The notes: generated by a model from the sequence alone, not told the origin. A stretch of DNA of 64,000 nt from Steinernema hermaphroditum (GCA_030435675.1 CM059621.1:10726001-10790000), one strand, 5' to 3'; numbered from the stretch's first letter, positions 34,362-47,538 are shown. Numbers and translations: made by a program.

Positions 34362-35652
34362 ATGTCTTCGCAGAGCGCCCTGATCAGAGCCCAGTTCAAG
34401 GCGCGTAGAGGAGCGCCACCGAAGAAGACAGCGGCGAAGAAGCCTTCTGGAGGCCTGGTGGTCGCTCCTTCTCCGAAGCCGACGGTAGCCAGGACGGTGT
34501 CCACCAGCGGCGTGGCGCCGAAGAAGCCGACTCCTCTGAGGACTTTGCAGCCGAACGTCCAGAAGACTCCTCGCTCCTCTCCTTCGGTGGCTCCGGTTCC
34601 AGATTCCCCGATGGCGTCGTCGATCGCCAGCAGAATCCGCTCCAACGGCGCAACTCCGATGGGAGAGGCGCGTCTCATCGTGCAGAAGATCCAGCGGTCG
34701 ACGAATCCGAAAATCAACTCGACGCTCCTTACGGAGATCCTTAGCCTCGATCTCTCCCCGCCCCAGATCGAAGAACTCGACCTGACCCGTCAGATCGGCC
34801 TTTGGAAGGCGCGGCAACGTGTCTTCTTCCCCGTCGCCGCCGATGTCCTCAAGGAGCTTGAGGAGATGAAGAGGAGGGGCCAGAAGAGGCGGTCGGAGGA
34901 CTCCGAGGAGGGATCGGCGAAAAAGCCGAAGGAGGTCGTGAGTAGTGACACCCCGAAGGTCTTCAAACGACGAGCACAGAACGGCGCGTCTTCCGGAGGG
35001 CACAGGAGCTTCGAGAAGGTCCGTGCATTTCGTTTAGTCGAAGTTCATCTAGAATTTGCAGAACTCTCAAAGGAGGACTTCAGCCGTCCACTTGGAGAAG
35101 AGACCGTCCGAAGGGAGTGAAGTGGAGACCGTCGCCACCCCCAGAAACACCCATAAAGTGGTTCCTCTGAGTGCCTCTTTCGTGAAAGCAGGCTCCTCTG
35201 CGGGGTCCTTTGTGACTTCGAAGAGTTCTTCCGCCCCCAAACAGTCGGAACAGGACATCTTCAGGTTGGAACGGAACAGCAACGTCGGCCCTCAGGTCGC
35301 CGAAAGGAGTTCTCTCGAATCCCAGAGGTCGGCCCTCTATGACTCTCTAGCCCTCTCGGAGGATTCGGACTCAGATGACGACAAGGACCCATTCAAGAAG
35401 CAGTCAACCGCCAAGATCTCTGAGGAGGACAGACGGAATGTGGGCGATCAGCTGGAACTATCGGATTCTGACGAGGAATCAGACGAGTCCGACTCGGATT
35501 CAGAGGACTCTGACACCGAGGAAGTAGAGAGGCCCGTGCAGAAGGTGAAACACAAGGGCGCTGAACCCGAGGCTGCCCCAGCCGCCCGCCCAGAATTCAA
35601 AGAGAGTGAAACTGTGGATTCTTCTGCATTCGACGACATCTTCGACTTCTGA
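34362..35652 (+). CDS. unknown nuclear-type protein with basic N-terminus and acidic C-terminus
   Basis: Exons 34362-35018 and 35062-35652 (43-bp intron, phase 0) encode 415 residues. Residues 1-90 are rich in Lys, Pro, Ser and Ala (FKARRGAPPKKTAAKKP). A more ordered region follows (about 95-165: ARLIVQKIQRSTNPKINSTL, LTEILSLDLSPPQIEELDL, RQIGLWKARQRVFFPVAADV), predicted helical. Then comes a bipartite basic signal (KRRGQKRRSEDSEEGSAKKPK). The C-terminal third is a run of Ser/Asp/Glu (SDSDDDKDPF, SDSDEESDESDSDSED) typical of CK2-type substrates, and the protein ends SSAFDDIFDF. This pattern is common in chromatin, nucleolar and elongation-factor partners. I do not recognise the family. The ATG was chosen as the first Met after a TCTCCAG acceptor in the open frame. 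Confidence 0.8.
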
Positions 35653-35819
35653 TCGTCCTTCTCAAAACACTTCACTCATTAAAGAATGACATTCATCGAC
35701 GATCATTCATCAGAAGGTCTCATAAATCTTTCCCCTTCATGGGCCTTTTAATATTAGAGCAGCCCTAGCACATCGTCGAACCGCGAAAGTGCGCCGGAAA
35801 GGGAAACGAAAACAGGCTG

Positions 35820-36025
35820 TTAGTCGACCCTGACTTCCTCGGAGTTCGTCCTTTCCCCTTCCAGTCGATTAGCCATCTTCTCCAGCGCGAGGACAACTTC
35901 TTCCAGGCGATCGAGGAACTCCTCGGGAATCCGTTTGGGAGCCTACAAATGGAGAGCGCATCTTAGAGTGATCGAGGGGCTACCTCGGGGCGGAGGACGC
36001 AGCACCTCCAGAAGAGGAAATCCAT
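35820..36025 (-). CDS. 54-residue microprotein, two exons
   Basis: Minus-strand exons 35984-36025 and 35820-35942 (41-bp intron, GTAGCC...TTTGTAG) encode MDFLFWRCCVLRPE followed by APKRIPEEFLDRLEEVVLAL and an acidic tail ending EEVRVD. The second exon looks like an amphipathic helix. A TTTGGCCAG acceptor sits ten bases before the ATG. The gene starts about 135 bp downstream of the nucleoredoxin-like stop codon in the same direction, the spacing of nematode operon partners. The exons could instead be alternative 3' exons of that upstream gene, since phases allow several joins through an exon at 36145-36221. Family unknown. Confidence 0.5.
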
Positions 36026-36160
36026 CGTTTGGTCTCTGGCCAAACAAATGGTCCCACCACGCGGGAGTTACTTATTCACAAAAGGGATCGGGTGGCAAAA
36101 GACATTAATTTATAACACACGGAAGCGGTCCAGAGTCCAATTACCGAAGCTTTCCTCCAC

Positions 36161-37358
36161 TCAGAGCTGGGATTTCCACGAGTTGAAAGCGTTGATTGGG
36201 GCCTTCGACTGAAAGAGGCTTCTAGACGACGCATTCTGGAGGCGCCACTTACGAGCACCTCGGAGCGACCGTCCCTCGTGATCTCCGTTCCGTCCGCCTT
36301 CACCACGATCAGCATCGGGATGCCGTCGACGTTGTAGCGCTTCGTGAGCAGCCTGGCACAAAGAGAGGGATGGGGGTATTGTAGGGGAGGCTTACGTGAT
36401 CTGACTGCTGGAGAAGGGCACGTAGAGCCAGTTGCCGTGGCTGTCGGCCATGTAGGCGAGGAGCTCGTGCTCGCTCTTGTCGCAGGACACGAAGACGACC
36501 TCGAAGGCGCAATCCTCGAGCTCCTCGTAGAACTCCTTGAGGATCGGGGTGAAGCCGCGGCACGGGGCGCACCACTGGGCCGAGAAGAAGAAGGCGACCA
36601 CTTTATCCTGCAGAGACGAATGAAATGGCACTAAAGGTGAAGGCCCTCTCTAGAGGTCCCCTCTCAGAAGCGACTTCCTCCCGAAACGAGTCCTTTAAGT
36701 GGATCGCAATAGTGATAATTGGACGCCTTCTAGGGCAGTCTGGATCCGAGTTTCGGACTTGTGCAGCCCTGTTTTTGGGGCGGTCTCCGTCCTTCAACGT
36801 CTGAATGGAAATGAAGAGAGGGGCTTGTTTTCACCCAGGCTGCTACCCTGGGGCATGCGTCTTCTATTCTGACAAATGAAATTTACACTTATTAGTCGAA
36901 GTCGCTTCTTGTCATCCTAACTTTCCTTCTCTCCCCACCCCATTCACCGAAGACTTCTGCGCCGGAAGGTGTCGATCAGAGATCGCCTAATTTCCAATTC
37001 CTTCGCAGAGGAACCTTTTTTTCCCGGGTGCGTCTGGTCGGACATCACCGTGGCGAGGAAATGGAATTCATTTTGTTTTCCGATCCTCTCCCCCGAAACG
37101 CACTTTCTGTGTTTGGGTCCAATTTCGGAGAATTGCAAAACATCGGAGTGCGTCGGGCCTTCTCGAGTGGAATGATCCTTTTTGTAGGGCGGCGGAGAAT
37201 GCGAACGAGCGCATAATAGGAGATGTCGGAAGCGCTTTTGCAGAAAAGCCGTTGCTGAGCGCCTGCAGGGTGCAAAGACTCACCTCCAAGGCCCGGAGTC
37301 CCGTAGTCCTCTTCCCGTCCAGACGACACAGTTCGACGTCGGCGAGGAGTTCGGCCAT
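36161..37358 (-). CDS. nucleoredoxin-like (tryparedoxin-type) thioredoxin-fold protein
   Basis: Minus-strand exons 37284-37358, 36396-36607, 36253-36352 and 36161-36208 encode 144 residues, close to the length of vertebrate nucleoredoxin-like protein 2. After a short N-terminus (MAELLADVELCRLDGKRTTG) comes the thioredoxin core VVAFFFSAQWCAPCRGF, with redox motif WCAPC at about residues 37-41. Then come VVFVSCDKSEHEL, the cis-Pro loop region GIPMLIVVKADGTEITRDGR, and a C-terminal AFNSWKSQ that matches the AF-x-x-W tail of the family. It is probably a cytosolic disulfide reductase. The first intron is long (676 bp); the others are 43-44 bp. The stop follows the family-like tail directly, which is why I end the gene there rather than joining it to the microprotein exons. 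Confidence 0.88.
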
Positions 37359-40300
37359 CTTCGAGGCGACAAATGAGAGTCTAAATGGGAAACGGTGACG
37401 GATTGATGGGTCGCAGAGGAAGAGGAGGAGGCGCGGAAAACACTTCCACTCATCCGGGTTATAATGGAATCACCGAAGAGGGCCGTCCGGATCCGACGCC
37501 TCGCCGCGACTCGGCGGATATTCGGGATCCGCGGAGGGGCGTGAGCTAAGGAGCCAAAGGTGCGCGGGTCGACCTGGGGGAGGGCCTCGGGGCGACGGGA
37601 AGGAGAGTAATTGAACGAAAACAACGAAACCACTCGGTGACGTGGGCCACTATTAGAAGAAGAAGGCGAATTGGGTGAGTCGGGCAAGGACAAATGGAGG
37701 CACATTACGAATCCGAGGCTCATGAAGGCCGATGAGAGGGAGTGGATTCCGCGCGGTTTCCAGGGGATACAGAGGAGGACGAAGCCGATTAAAAGACCAA
37801 AAACAACCCGAGCGAAAGGGAAGAGCTTCTCTGGCGCTATAAAGGTCTGCAAGATTCGGAACACCTTGCTAAACCTCTGAAATCTCGATATTAAGGCCGG
37901 ATAAGTCTGTCCCGCGACCTTCAGAAGAAAGTTATATTTACGCGAATTATCGCAGAGTATGTAAGTGACGAACTTAACCTTTTCTAACAAAAATTTGTCG
38001 CCGTTTCTCGTGAGAAGATCGAATAAGTACACATATCCACTTTCAAAACAAATACGCTCTCCATAGATTCTCTCATTCCCTTAAAGTATGTTTAAAGTTT
38101 AGAGAAATAAGGATTGTCTCAGTGATGACTTACGATCAAACAGTTGAGAGCATCAGCCGACAAGAGCGCATAAAGAGAACGTTTTTCACGGTAAAAAACA
38201 AACACAAAACAAGACTAGCTGAATACTTCAACTTCGAAAGGTCTAAACCATGAGTGAAATATCCCGTATATTAAAGGTGTATTAAAGGGACAGGCTCATC
38301 GTGAAAAAAAATTTCTCAAATCTTTCTGAGAGTTCCACAACCGCTACCCAGTTTTTGACGGCGAACACGATGGTGAAATCTGTTTCGCTGCAGGCTTGCA
38401 GGTTTTCAAGCTACAATCCTTCTACCGGAAGATGGCATTTACCGGATTTTGCTTGACTTGGTACGAAGTCCCTGGGAATTTCGACTTGTCTACTGTAATC
38501 ATTTGCTGCAAAATAGGTGTCCCGAACAGTTTAGTTTCGGGTGCGCGGATGGTACAGTGGTACTGTGTTGTGTTGAGAGATTAGATGTCGGGTTTCGGTT
38601 CTCCATGTGTCCAGAGTTTTTTTCTTCGACGTTCTTGGTCCGTTCTGAATGTCAACAAAATGCAGTCATGCCTATGAGGTTACAGGGTACTCCGCAACCT
38701 CGTCATCCTTTTGCATCATTCACGGCTAGTCGACCGACGCCTTTTGAGTTGCTCGGCACAAAGTTCGAAATCTACCGTAATCCGGCGCCGTGACCTGAAC
38801 TTTGATGCCCAAATTCTTATTTTTTCCACCATTTCAACCAGAAATGCCTGTGGAGCAGAACCACAATTTAGAGTTTAGAGTCAAGTCAATTAGAGTCAAT
38901 CTCGGTCAATCTAACCCGACGCTAATGTCAAGTGGGTAGCCACGAAGATCCGTCATTTCCAGATGCCGACGCCACCGAAGCGGATGCCGAGGATAGTCCG
39001 CACCTCGTGAATGAGTGCCGATCGCCGCTCCCGGACAGTCGACCCATTTTCAAGCAGCTTTCAGTTTCAAGCAGCTTTCAGCTAATGAGCTCTCGGTAGG
39101 TGCCTTCCTTCCATTTCGAGTGACTTCTGGTGTTCTATTCAGAAAGCCACTATGAGCGGTACTAGAACATTTGCGCCCCAGACATTTGCGCCCCAAACAG
39201 CGTCTTCAGGAAAAACGTGGTGGGACCTTTCTGACGGTACCCACTGTGGTTTTCACTCCTTGTTGATACATGCAAATGTATACGATGTGTTCAGGTTTTG
39301 ATATGCATGTCTAGACATCTAAAGTTGAAGCGAGCTTATATGCTCTTTGCATATGTCCCAGACCTAGGCTTGGCTTAGGCTTATATCTAAATATTTGAGG
39401 TTGCAGGCGAGCTAAGCGAGCCCAGTATTCATTTTTGTGCAAGGGCTAATATCTAGGTTTGACTTAGGCTTGAGCCCGATTCCGTGTCATCGCGACCAGT
39501 CGCTTCCGACCTTTTCTCTCTCGGAAACCACGGGATACACTGACTTCACGGACACGGATGAGCTATGACGCGACGCGGAGGGACGAAAGCGCGATGAATA
39601 CCAGATACAGATGTCTACGAGACGACACAACGGATGAGAAGGACCAGACTCATGGAAGCTTCGAGAAGGAAGTCTAGACAGACAGCGTGTTTGCAAGATC
39701 GATTCTTTGGGAGGGGTTGTTCGTGGATACCACCTGCGGGTTGGTCGTTTCGTGTTGCTGCGGTTTAACGTTATTGTGCGGGTGTTTGTGATCGGCGAAT
39801 TAAAGTAGCCGTTTCATCGTGTTCTTGATTTTAGTTGGAGTCTTCTGGGCCTATAAGTATTGCATTCGGGCGGTACGAGCTAGGTGGTGAAACTCTAGGT
39901 TGCGGACACTTGTCTTGACTCGATAGCGACAACATTCGGGTTGTCGTGAGCTTGAGGAGCAAGTGATATTGTAGGAGGCCGTTGCTTTGGCTAGTGCAAC
40001 GGTTCACGGAGTGGATTATCCCGCGTGGCGCGATCGGTGCAGTCTATTCGAAGAAGAATCGTGCATCAGTCGTTTGGCGAGCAGTTATCGGATTCTACTT
40101 AAGGAACACCTTTGGCAGCGGTCAGCCGCCGTTTTGTTCCGCTTGATCTTGCTCTGGTCATTGCTTTTCGGGCTGTTCGAGTTCTTCTACCTATTTGGGG
40201 AATCTGTATACATACTACCTGTCTCATAAAAGCAGTTTAAAAAACTTTGTACTTGAAAAAAAATGGAATTTCATGAACTTTTCAATCTCAGGAATCAGCA

Positions 40301-41093
40301 TTCCACGCTTGTGATCGGCGGTGATAGCAAAACGGTAATTTTGGGATGCCATTTTATCTAGTGTTTTGGGCGCAAATGTCCGGGGCGCAAGTGTGCGGGC
40401 ACCGTTTTCCCGATCGCAAAATGAGTTTAGTAGTTGAGTTCCATTGAAATTTTAAGGCAAATGTCAACCTCTGCTTTTTGATGTTTTTATCGTGGCGCTC
40501 CTTCGATTCTCTCTCGTCTCGTCTCTGCTCTCGCAAGTCGTCTCTCAAGCCGAAAACCCCAATGAAGTGAAACGACACTCGGTCTGTCGAGAAAACTATA
40601 ATTTTAAAGAAGAGTTATCTTTCGAATCAAATTCAAACTTCAGAGCCTGAGCGAAGACAGTGTTCGAATGTCCCACAGAGGTTTCCATGAATGGCTGTTC
40701 GGAGAAAAGGCTCTCTTCCCCCCACCCTGAGGTCAAACGCCACGTGCTAAATGCCTCCCCACGTTTTATTTGCGTATTCCGGTCAGCAAACATCGGAAGA
40801 CACAACGCCGTATAGGCGAAACAATGCCCCCTTCTTGGCCATTTAGGTGGTCATCTATTTGCATAAGAGGTGCAAATAGTCAGATCTGACTTTCTGGTCA
40901 GTGATACCTCCCGACCTCTGAGTTTTTGCGCAACTCCTCCAGCGTCAGGACCGTCATATCACCGTTACTCTCTCCCTCCGAGTAAATCTCTAGAATGCTC
41001 CGGAGCCGTCGCAGGACATCACACTTTATGCACACTGTGGAAATCAAGAAAAAGATCATTAGGAGAACCTGCTTGTTCTCCTGGGAACCAAGG
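37359..41093. other. intergenic with one likely transposon
   Basis: No supported gene. A 250-residue minus frame (37280-38032) contains a hydrophobic stretch (VVFGLLIGFVLLC, FMSLGFVMCLHLSL) but overlaps the first exon of the nucleoredoxin-like gene and has no family resemblance. An element bounded by inverted GCGCAAATG repeats occupies about 39166-40398. Confidence 0.4.
39166..40398. mobile_element. unclassified element with inverted repeats rich in TTGCGCCCC
   Basis: The left end (39166-39200) carries two copies of CATTTGCGCCCC in direct order. The right end (40362-40398) carries the same pair inverted (GGGCGCAAATG, GGGGCGCAAG). The 1.2-kb interior has no transposase-like frame, but includes a segment with GGCTTGGCTTAGGC and ATTCATTTTTGTG that recurs near 49.7 kb. 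Element boundaries and target duplication are not resolved. Confidence 0.6.
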
Positions 41094-42074
41094 TCAGCAG
41101 TTGTACTGTACGATCGATTTGAGTGGCGGAGAGGCGGTGGAGCGGGGCGGCGTCGGAGAGGAGGTGCTAGGATTTGTGGAGGCTGTCTTCCGGGTATGGA
41201 AGACTGGCGATTCTATCGTCGTGATGCGGCTGGAGGAGCCGTCTAAATGGGGATTGGATGAGGGACGAAGACAAGAGCGGTGGTAGTGAGGCTCAGGCGC
41301 CCAGAAGGACTGACCATCGGAGAACGAGAATCCGTCGTCGGCGGTTGCATCGTAGGAGAGCTTCTGCCTGAGGGGGCTGTGGACACGTCCCGACACGGAG
41401 TGCGTTCCTGACGTGGAGGTCGAGGGCCTTGAGTACTCGTAGTAGAGGCACCTGTCGGGACTCTTCGCCCTCGCCTCCACTATGCACTCTGAGAGGTGGT
41501 CCTGCAGCAGATCGCACACCTTCAAGGACTCCTGAAGCGAACTTTCAGACCGGAAGCTACAGTACCCCTACCGAGAGCATGGCATCGTAGACAGTCTCGT
41601 CGAAGATGCAGTTCTCGAGGGACTTCTCGCGGAAGTCTCGCGGCTTCTTCACCGCTGCGTGCTTCGGAATCGACCTACAAAGGAACCGTTTCCGGGCTAC
41701 CGTATCCCACCGTACCTGGCCACGATGGGCTGTTCCTCGGCGAGGGTCTCGAGGGCCTCGAGAAGATAAGCAGGGTCGTTCTGTGTCTGGTTAATAGCGT
41801 CCACCGAGAGGGCCTTTCGCTGCGAGACTCCATTGGCCCTCGGGTGTGTCTTCGGCTCTTCTTCAGGCATCGACTTCTTCGTGGCGGGAGCCCGCTGGCT
41901 CTTGTGGTCCCTTATCCGTTCGGCAAAACTCTTCCGGGGCGTCTGCGGGGAGAGAGAGGCGGCGTTCTCGCGTTGGCGCCCGTTGGCGATCGTCTTGATG
42001 TCGTCGACGGACTTGGCGCCGTTGATCCTCTTCTTCCGCGAGAAGAACGACAGGATCGGCGACGTGTGAGACAT
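41094..42074 (-). CDS. unknown Ser/Lys-rich protein
   Basis: Minus-strand exons 41716-42074, 41572-41674 and 41094-41531 are in phase and encode 299 residues. The N-terminal third is basic (MSHTSPILSFFSRKKRINGA, PRKSFAERIRDHKSQRA). It is followed by a helical segment (DPAYLLEALETLAEEQPIVA) and a conserved-looking middle (KPRDFREKSLENCIFDETVY, SLKVCDLLQDHLSECIVEA). The rest is Ser/Thr/Pro-rich and probably disordered. It has no signal peptide or membrane helix, so a cytoplasmic adaptor-type protein is plausible. Both introns (41 and 40 bp) contain TACGGTA- or TACAGTA-type motifs beside the donor. I do not recognise the family. Confidence 0.7.
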
Positions 42075-45000
42075 CTGAAGACATCAAGTAGGCGACGCGA
42101 AGACAAGCAGGCGTCACCACGCGCATTTAATTTGGCGGAAAGAGGCGCCAATCCGGACACCGGGTTGTAAAGGGCGCCGATCTCAGTTATCTCCACGGTC
42201 GGCCGTCCACAAGAAGCGCCATTTGACTTGCATGAGTTCCAAATTGCATGAAACTCTAACGAAGCGGCAAATGGCGACGCGCTCGCACGGAAAACTCTGG
42301 AGAAGAGCCGCGAATGGGGTGGCGAGGAGGTGGAGGAAGGGGGTCAATTGGCTTGGAAACACTTTTTGCTTCCCAGATTAGAGTCCTTCTGGACTGGCCA
42401 TTCGAGGGAAGATTGGAGAAGCGCCTCAGAAGGGAGAATGTCACTCGGGGAACTTTTCTTAATACTTTCTTAATATTGATACTAAGACTACGGTAATGGA
42501 GAATCTGCACAATTGCATAAGAACTTCAATTTACAACAATCGAATAGAGGGCAGTCTATCGCTGCCAACTGCACTCATAAAGCACCCCTAAACGCCGAAA
42601 CAAAAAGCTAATTGGCCGTCATCTGGAGAACACCGAGCCTTGCCGTCGGCGTCGCTTTCCGCGTTGTCACCGATCGCAACAAAAAAAGAAAGATCGCCTG
42701 GACAGTTGCGGTTCGGGAGTGACGCGCCAGTCCCGGGATTCCGACGCTTCTTGGGCGAAAAGAAGAATAAACGCGCCAATCGTTTTTCTTGTGAATCACG
42801 ATCTTGGAAATGGAAAAAGGAGAGGTGACGAATTCGGGGAATCGGGGGCGACCGAGGCGATTACTAATGCCTTGCTTAAACATAGTCCGGCGGAGAAAGA
42901 GGAAGCTGAAGGGGAGGAATGCGAGCAAGGAGGAGGAGAGGTTGGGGCTGGAGAAGGGGCGGATAATGGAACCTTTTATGGGATGGGCTCGTAAAGGAAT
43001 AAACACGTGGTCATGAGCAGGTAGCGAACAAACAGGCGCGAGATTGTGGAGCTAGCCACGCATTCAGAAGAGGAACAGAAGCATCTGGAATACAGTGAGT
43101 GAAAAAAGCGATCTACAGGCGATTCTACAAGAGCCACATTTAAATTCTTTAGGTACGCGCCTTAAGCTGCAGCCTAAGCTCGGCCTAGAGGCTGGATAGG
43201 CTTGCAAGCCCATCGAGTAGATCTACAGGAGTGAGCTGTAAACGATCTGCTCATCTGGGGCAAAATGGTTCCGTTCTTAACTTTAGCTTTTCTAGAAGAC
43301 AGTTAATTTAGGTTACTGTTTCTCTATTGGTCATCGGTATAATCACAGTGCAAAATCACCGTAAAATCGCTTTTACAAGAAAATAATGAGATCCTGGTTA
43401 AATTCATAATACGGCACAAGGTATTTGGCACTTAAGATAATAACTATGAGAGGTTGGGCACATACAGGACATGTTACATGCCTCGAGAAAGAACAACTTG
43501 TGGGAGGCTCTAATCTAGCCGAGACCAACCTCCTTTTCTCGCCACTTTCGTGGTTCGACATTTGATGGACGACGCCAATTGAAAGGCTAAAAAGAAACCT
43601 TTTCGCGAGTTCTGCACGCCCATTAGGGGAGCGCCGAAGGCTACGGAATCGGAAAGTGCGTTAGTTTGATTGAGTCGCGACCTCGCGCACTCATCGAATC
43701 GAAAAAGCGATCGGAGGTCGTCGCAGGGTGCCTGCAATTTGCCTCAGAAACTGCTTTTGTACGCAGCGACGTCGGGGAAAACAAGCGATCCGGCGCCGTG
43801 ACGGGCTTATCGCCGTGGGATCTTCGGGCTCCGCGCGAAGATAAATCACTCGAGTGGAGGCGTCGTGGTTGGTGGTCGTGGGGATCTGGCGGCAGAGGTG
43901 CGAAGAGGCTCCGGAGAGACCACTTCGGTGATCGGACTAATTGGGAGAGAGGATGAGAGGCCACCTGACACTCGGGATCGGCGCACGCATGGCCACATGG
44001 CGCTTTTTGGGCACTTTTGGTGTACTCCGAGGTCCCCCGAGATTCGTGGCGATCATAAACGCTGAGGAATCCGAATTAGCATTGTCACTATCGGCTTCCC
44101 CGGGGAGGAGAGGGAGCAACGGGTGCCCGGGCTAATTAGCCGCCTACGAGAGCGGCGAGAAGAGGAGAAGATGTCACACCTGGGCGCGAACTCCTGCGGC
44201 CTCAGGCCATCATATCCCCGAACAGATGTCACTCTGAGGCCGGCGGACTGACAGATAGTGTCGGCACTCGCCTGAGCACCCGCAAAAACAATAAATTGCG
44301 AGAAAAAGAACGTAAGAGGCCGCAAGTGCCATTAATCGCTAATCCGACGCACTTCGATCGACGCGAAACTCGCGCGGAAGCGGAAACGGCGCGGAAGAAG
44401 AAGCTTAGGCACAGAGGAAGCCGGAGACGAGCTGTTTGCCTAGCGGAGAGGGAGGAGTGCCACGGGGAACTACTTCTGGCCAGGTGAGAGAGTCCATGGC
44501 CCTTTCGCAGGATTTCTGTGCAAGCAGAGTCTCCAGGAGGGCTAAGTGCCTCTGAAAGCGTTTAGCGGAGGTGTGAAGCGAGTTGCGGTAAACAAAAACA
44601 AGCTGCTTGGGTCTGCGCAGATCGTGTTCCGACGCCGCGAAGATCGTAGGCAAACAGCGGAGGTGAAATCGCGGCTGTAGGTACACACGGGAGTGTGATG
44701 AGCCCGCGGGGACGTCATCCCAGGGATCGAGGCTCCTCCGGCGGTGTCAGGCCCAAAACAATCCCATTCAATCAAGCTCTTTGTTTGTGTCGAGTCCAAG
44801 AAGTCATCCGGAGGGACCTCGTGACCAGCGGACAAGAAGGCTATGTGCAGACGAATGTTGCCTTTGGCACCTGCCAGCTGCGGGCTGAAACGCAAACAGT
44901 GTTTGAGACCTCGCAGATCAGAGGTTAGCTTCGAAGTCGGGAGGAGAACACTGATCGAGGGGATCCTGCTGCAGAGTTAGCAAGAATATGGACAGATTAA

Positions 45001-47439
45001 AGGGGCTACATGCACGTAGAGAGTTTGAGAAATGCACGGAAGACCTTAAAAGCGAAGTAGGAAGCAAACCTTTTAAGGTTGCCCACAACTAAGGTGGAAA
45101 TATCATGAGGAAAGGCAAAAGGAAGAAGGGCCTATGATTCAAGTTAGAGTCGTTTTAAGTGGGCACCTCAAAAACTTCTTTTAGTTAATTATATCATAAA
45201 CAGCATACAGAGTATGTACATATCCAGAGAAATAAACGCGCCGAGGAGTGTCAGAGAAGGCCAGAGAAAGGAAAAGTTCCATTTGTGTCGAATAGTCATG
45301 TGTCCCGAATGTCACAACATCATCAATAATTCGAAGAAGCTGCTCCGGAACTCGTTCGGCGCCGCCCTAGCGGAACCACCATCTCCAAAAACGACACTTT
45401 CATGCTCCTAATCAGCTCTCTTTTCCCGCTTTAAACTCCCGAAAACGTAATTCACACGCAAACGAAGATGAATGCGCCAAAAGTCCCGACTTTCGGCCTC
45501 CCGAGGAAAACAGTTGTCACTTTCGATTTGCATACGCCTTACAGCGCCACCGGCGGCGTCACTCGGACCCCGAGGACGCCGCCGGAGGTAATAAAACGAA
45601 ATCCAAAGGAGATCGAAGATGACCGCGACGTGATAACGATCGCGAGATCGTAATTGCATCGCGAAAGAAGCCAATCGGATCCGCGAATATCAAAACAAAC
45701 ATTATCTTCTTCGCTGACCGATTTCGAACGACAGTCGCAGAGAAGGTGAGAATCGCCGATCCACGCATCCGAGGGCAGCTTTTGCCATCTAGAACTAAGA
45801 AGAATGCAGATTCAGATGAGTCTAAAGCTTAAGTGTTCAACCATGCAGAGTTCTCTTTCAATCATTTCCGATCGTTTCTGGTTGCAGAGAATTTCGAAAC
45901 GTCAGCTGCTAAGTGCGAAGTTGCATCCGAATGTTGCGTTCGAGGAAGTGGATCGATCAGAATTGGAATTCCCAAGGCCTAACGACCAAATAAAATTCGC
46001 ATTTGCGTGGAAACGAGCAGTTCAGAGATTTATTAGAAGCAGCGGAGCGACGGCGGCGAAAAGGCCAAAGGGTCCACAGACAGAGGCTGTTTGGCGCGAC
46101 GTTTAATGAAACGAACGATAAGCGAACAAAACGGATTGGCCAAGATTGTATCAAAACGTCAATTAGGGCCGAAGGGAGACGGCCTCTAGGGGCCGACGGA
46201 GTGTAGTCACGCGAGGCGACGTGATTGGGTAATTGGCCACATCCCTCGAGGGCCGCGAGATAAGGCGAAGGATTAGGGAGTGAACGATGGGAATCTGGAG
46301 GGAGTCCGGCGGAAGGGCGCCACAACAAGGCTTGGAGGTCGTCGCCGATCGGCAGATGGTGGGAGGCATTAGGAGGAGGAGATCGACGACCGCTTCAGAT
46401 CATTTCTGAGGGGATCGCTTCAAAGAGAATATTTCTGAAGAAGTGTGACTTTCCGCCCTGTTTCCGTATCTTTAGAAGTTTCAGAAGGTCGTTTCGTATG
46501 AAGACAAACCTTCCGAACCGCCTAGCATAAATACACATCACAAGAGACGGCTTTCCACAGATAGTGGCCCTAGTAGGGCTAATAAGCCCCCTCCAGCACA
46601 CCTAAAACACCACCCGCGGTTCCGATCGCCCACCGGGGCGGAATTAATTGGCGAAGCCGGGCGATATTCATCGTCAAGGTCACAAGAGACGCGCGATTTA
46701 ACCGCGACGAGATCGCCAAAATTGGATTCGCGGGAGCGAATCGCCTAAACGTCGCTAATCGAGACGACTCCCTAATTGGCCGTCATCGGGAATCTGTCAG
46801 CGCGACCAATCAAATCGGCGCCACTGACCCTCGGAACTGAAAGTAATTCGACTCGCAGATGTTTTCGCGCATCGCCCGTCGCGTCAATCACTCCGAACTG
46901 TCACTTTTACGAGCCGAGTACATCTGCCCGACCCGTTTTTCTCGACGAGCCACCGGAAGGCGCCGAAGACGTCGCTGTGGGTCGTTGGAAACCTTTTATA
47001 CCGTTCACCCTTTTACCGTGGTCGCCGATCTGGTTTTAGAGGAAATGTAGCGATGGGACAGGGTTTATTTCTGGGCCTTCGCCCTTTTTGCTCTTTATGC
47101 TGTCAAAGAGGGTCAAGAAGAGCTATTCTAAGTAGACGAGATGTCCGAAGGGCGATTAGTTCTTAAGATAACCCGTAATCACCATTTTCTGCAATAGTGA
47201 GCCATCTCAAAGACTGGAAACGAAGCTTTAAGAATCAACCTGTCTTCTTCTGTGGGCTACAATTTATTATCGGAAACCACTTTACTCGAGGGTTTTCACC
47301 GTCTGACAACCACAGCCCACTTTGACTTATTCTGAATGATTTACTCTGATATCGTTCTTTATGGTCAAATAGTAAGACGATGAAAAAATAACTCAAGATC
47401 GAGCTAAGAAAGTGCTATATTAACAGCGAAGATGAATCT
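42075..47439. other. 5.4-kb intergenic region, nothing recognised
   Basis: Frames are short and overlap on both strands. There is no splice-supported exon, tRNA-like fold or repeat with clear ends. One copy of TACGGTA is at about 42489, possibly in the promoter of the minus-strand gene to the left. Confidence 0.5.
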
Positions 47440-47538
47440 CTCAGCTCAAAGTGAAGAGCCATTCTGGAGGCCAACTTGACAATATGACGTCTCAGGCGCC
47501 ATTCGTGAAGTGTGATTTACTCACATATGGCCTCTATT

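Noticed and set aside
37280..38032. 250-residue minus-strand frame with hydrophobic stretches
   Set aside because: It overlaps exon 1 of the nucleoredoxin-like gene in another frame, has no family resemblance, and is rich in Ser/Arg/Pro from GC composition. Kept only as a remark.
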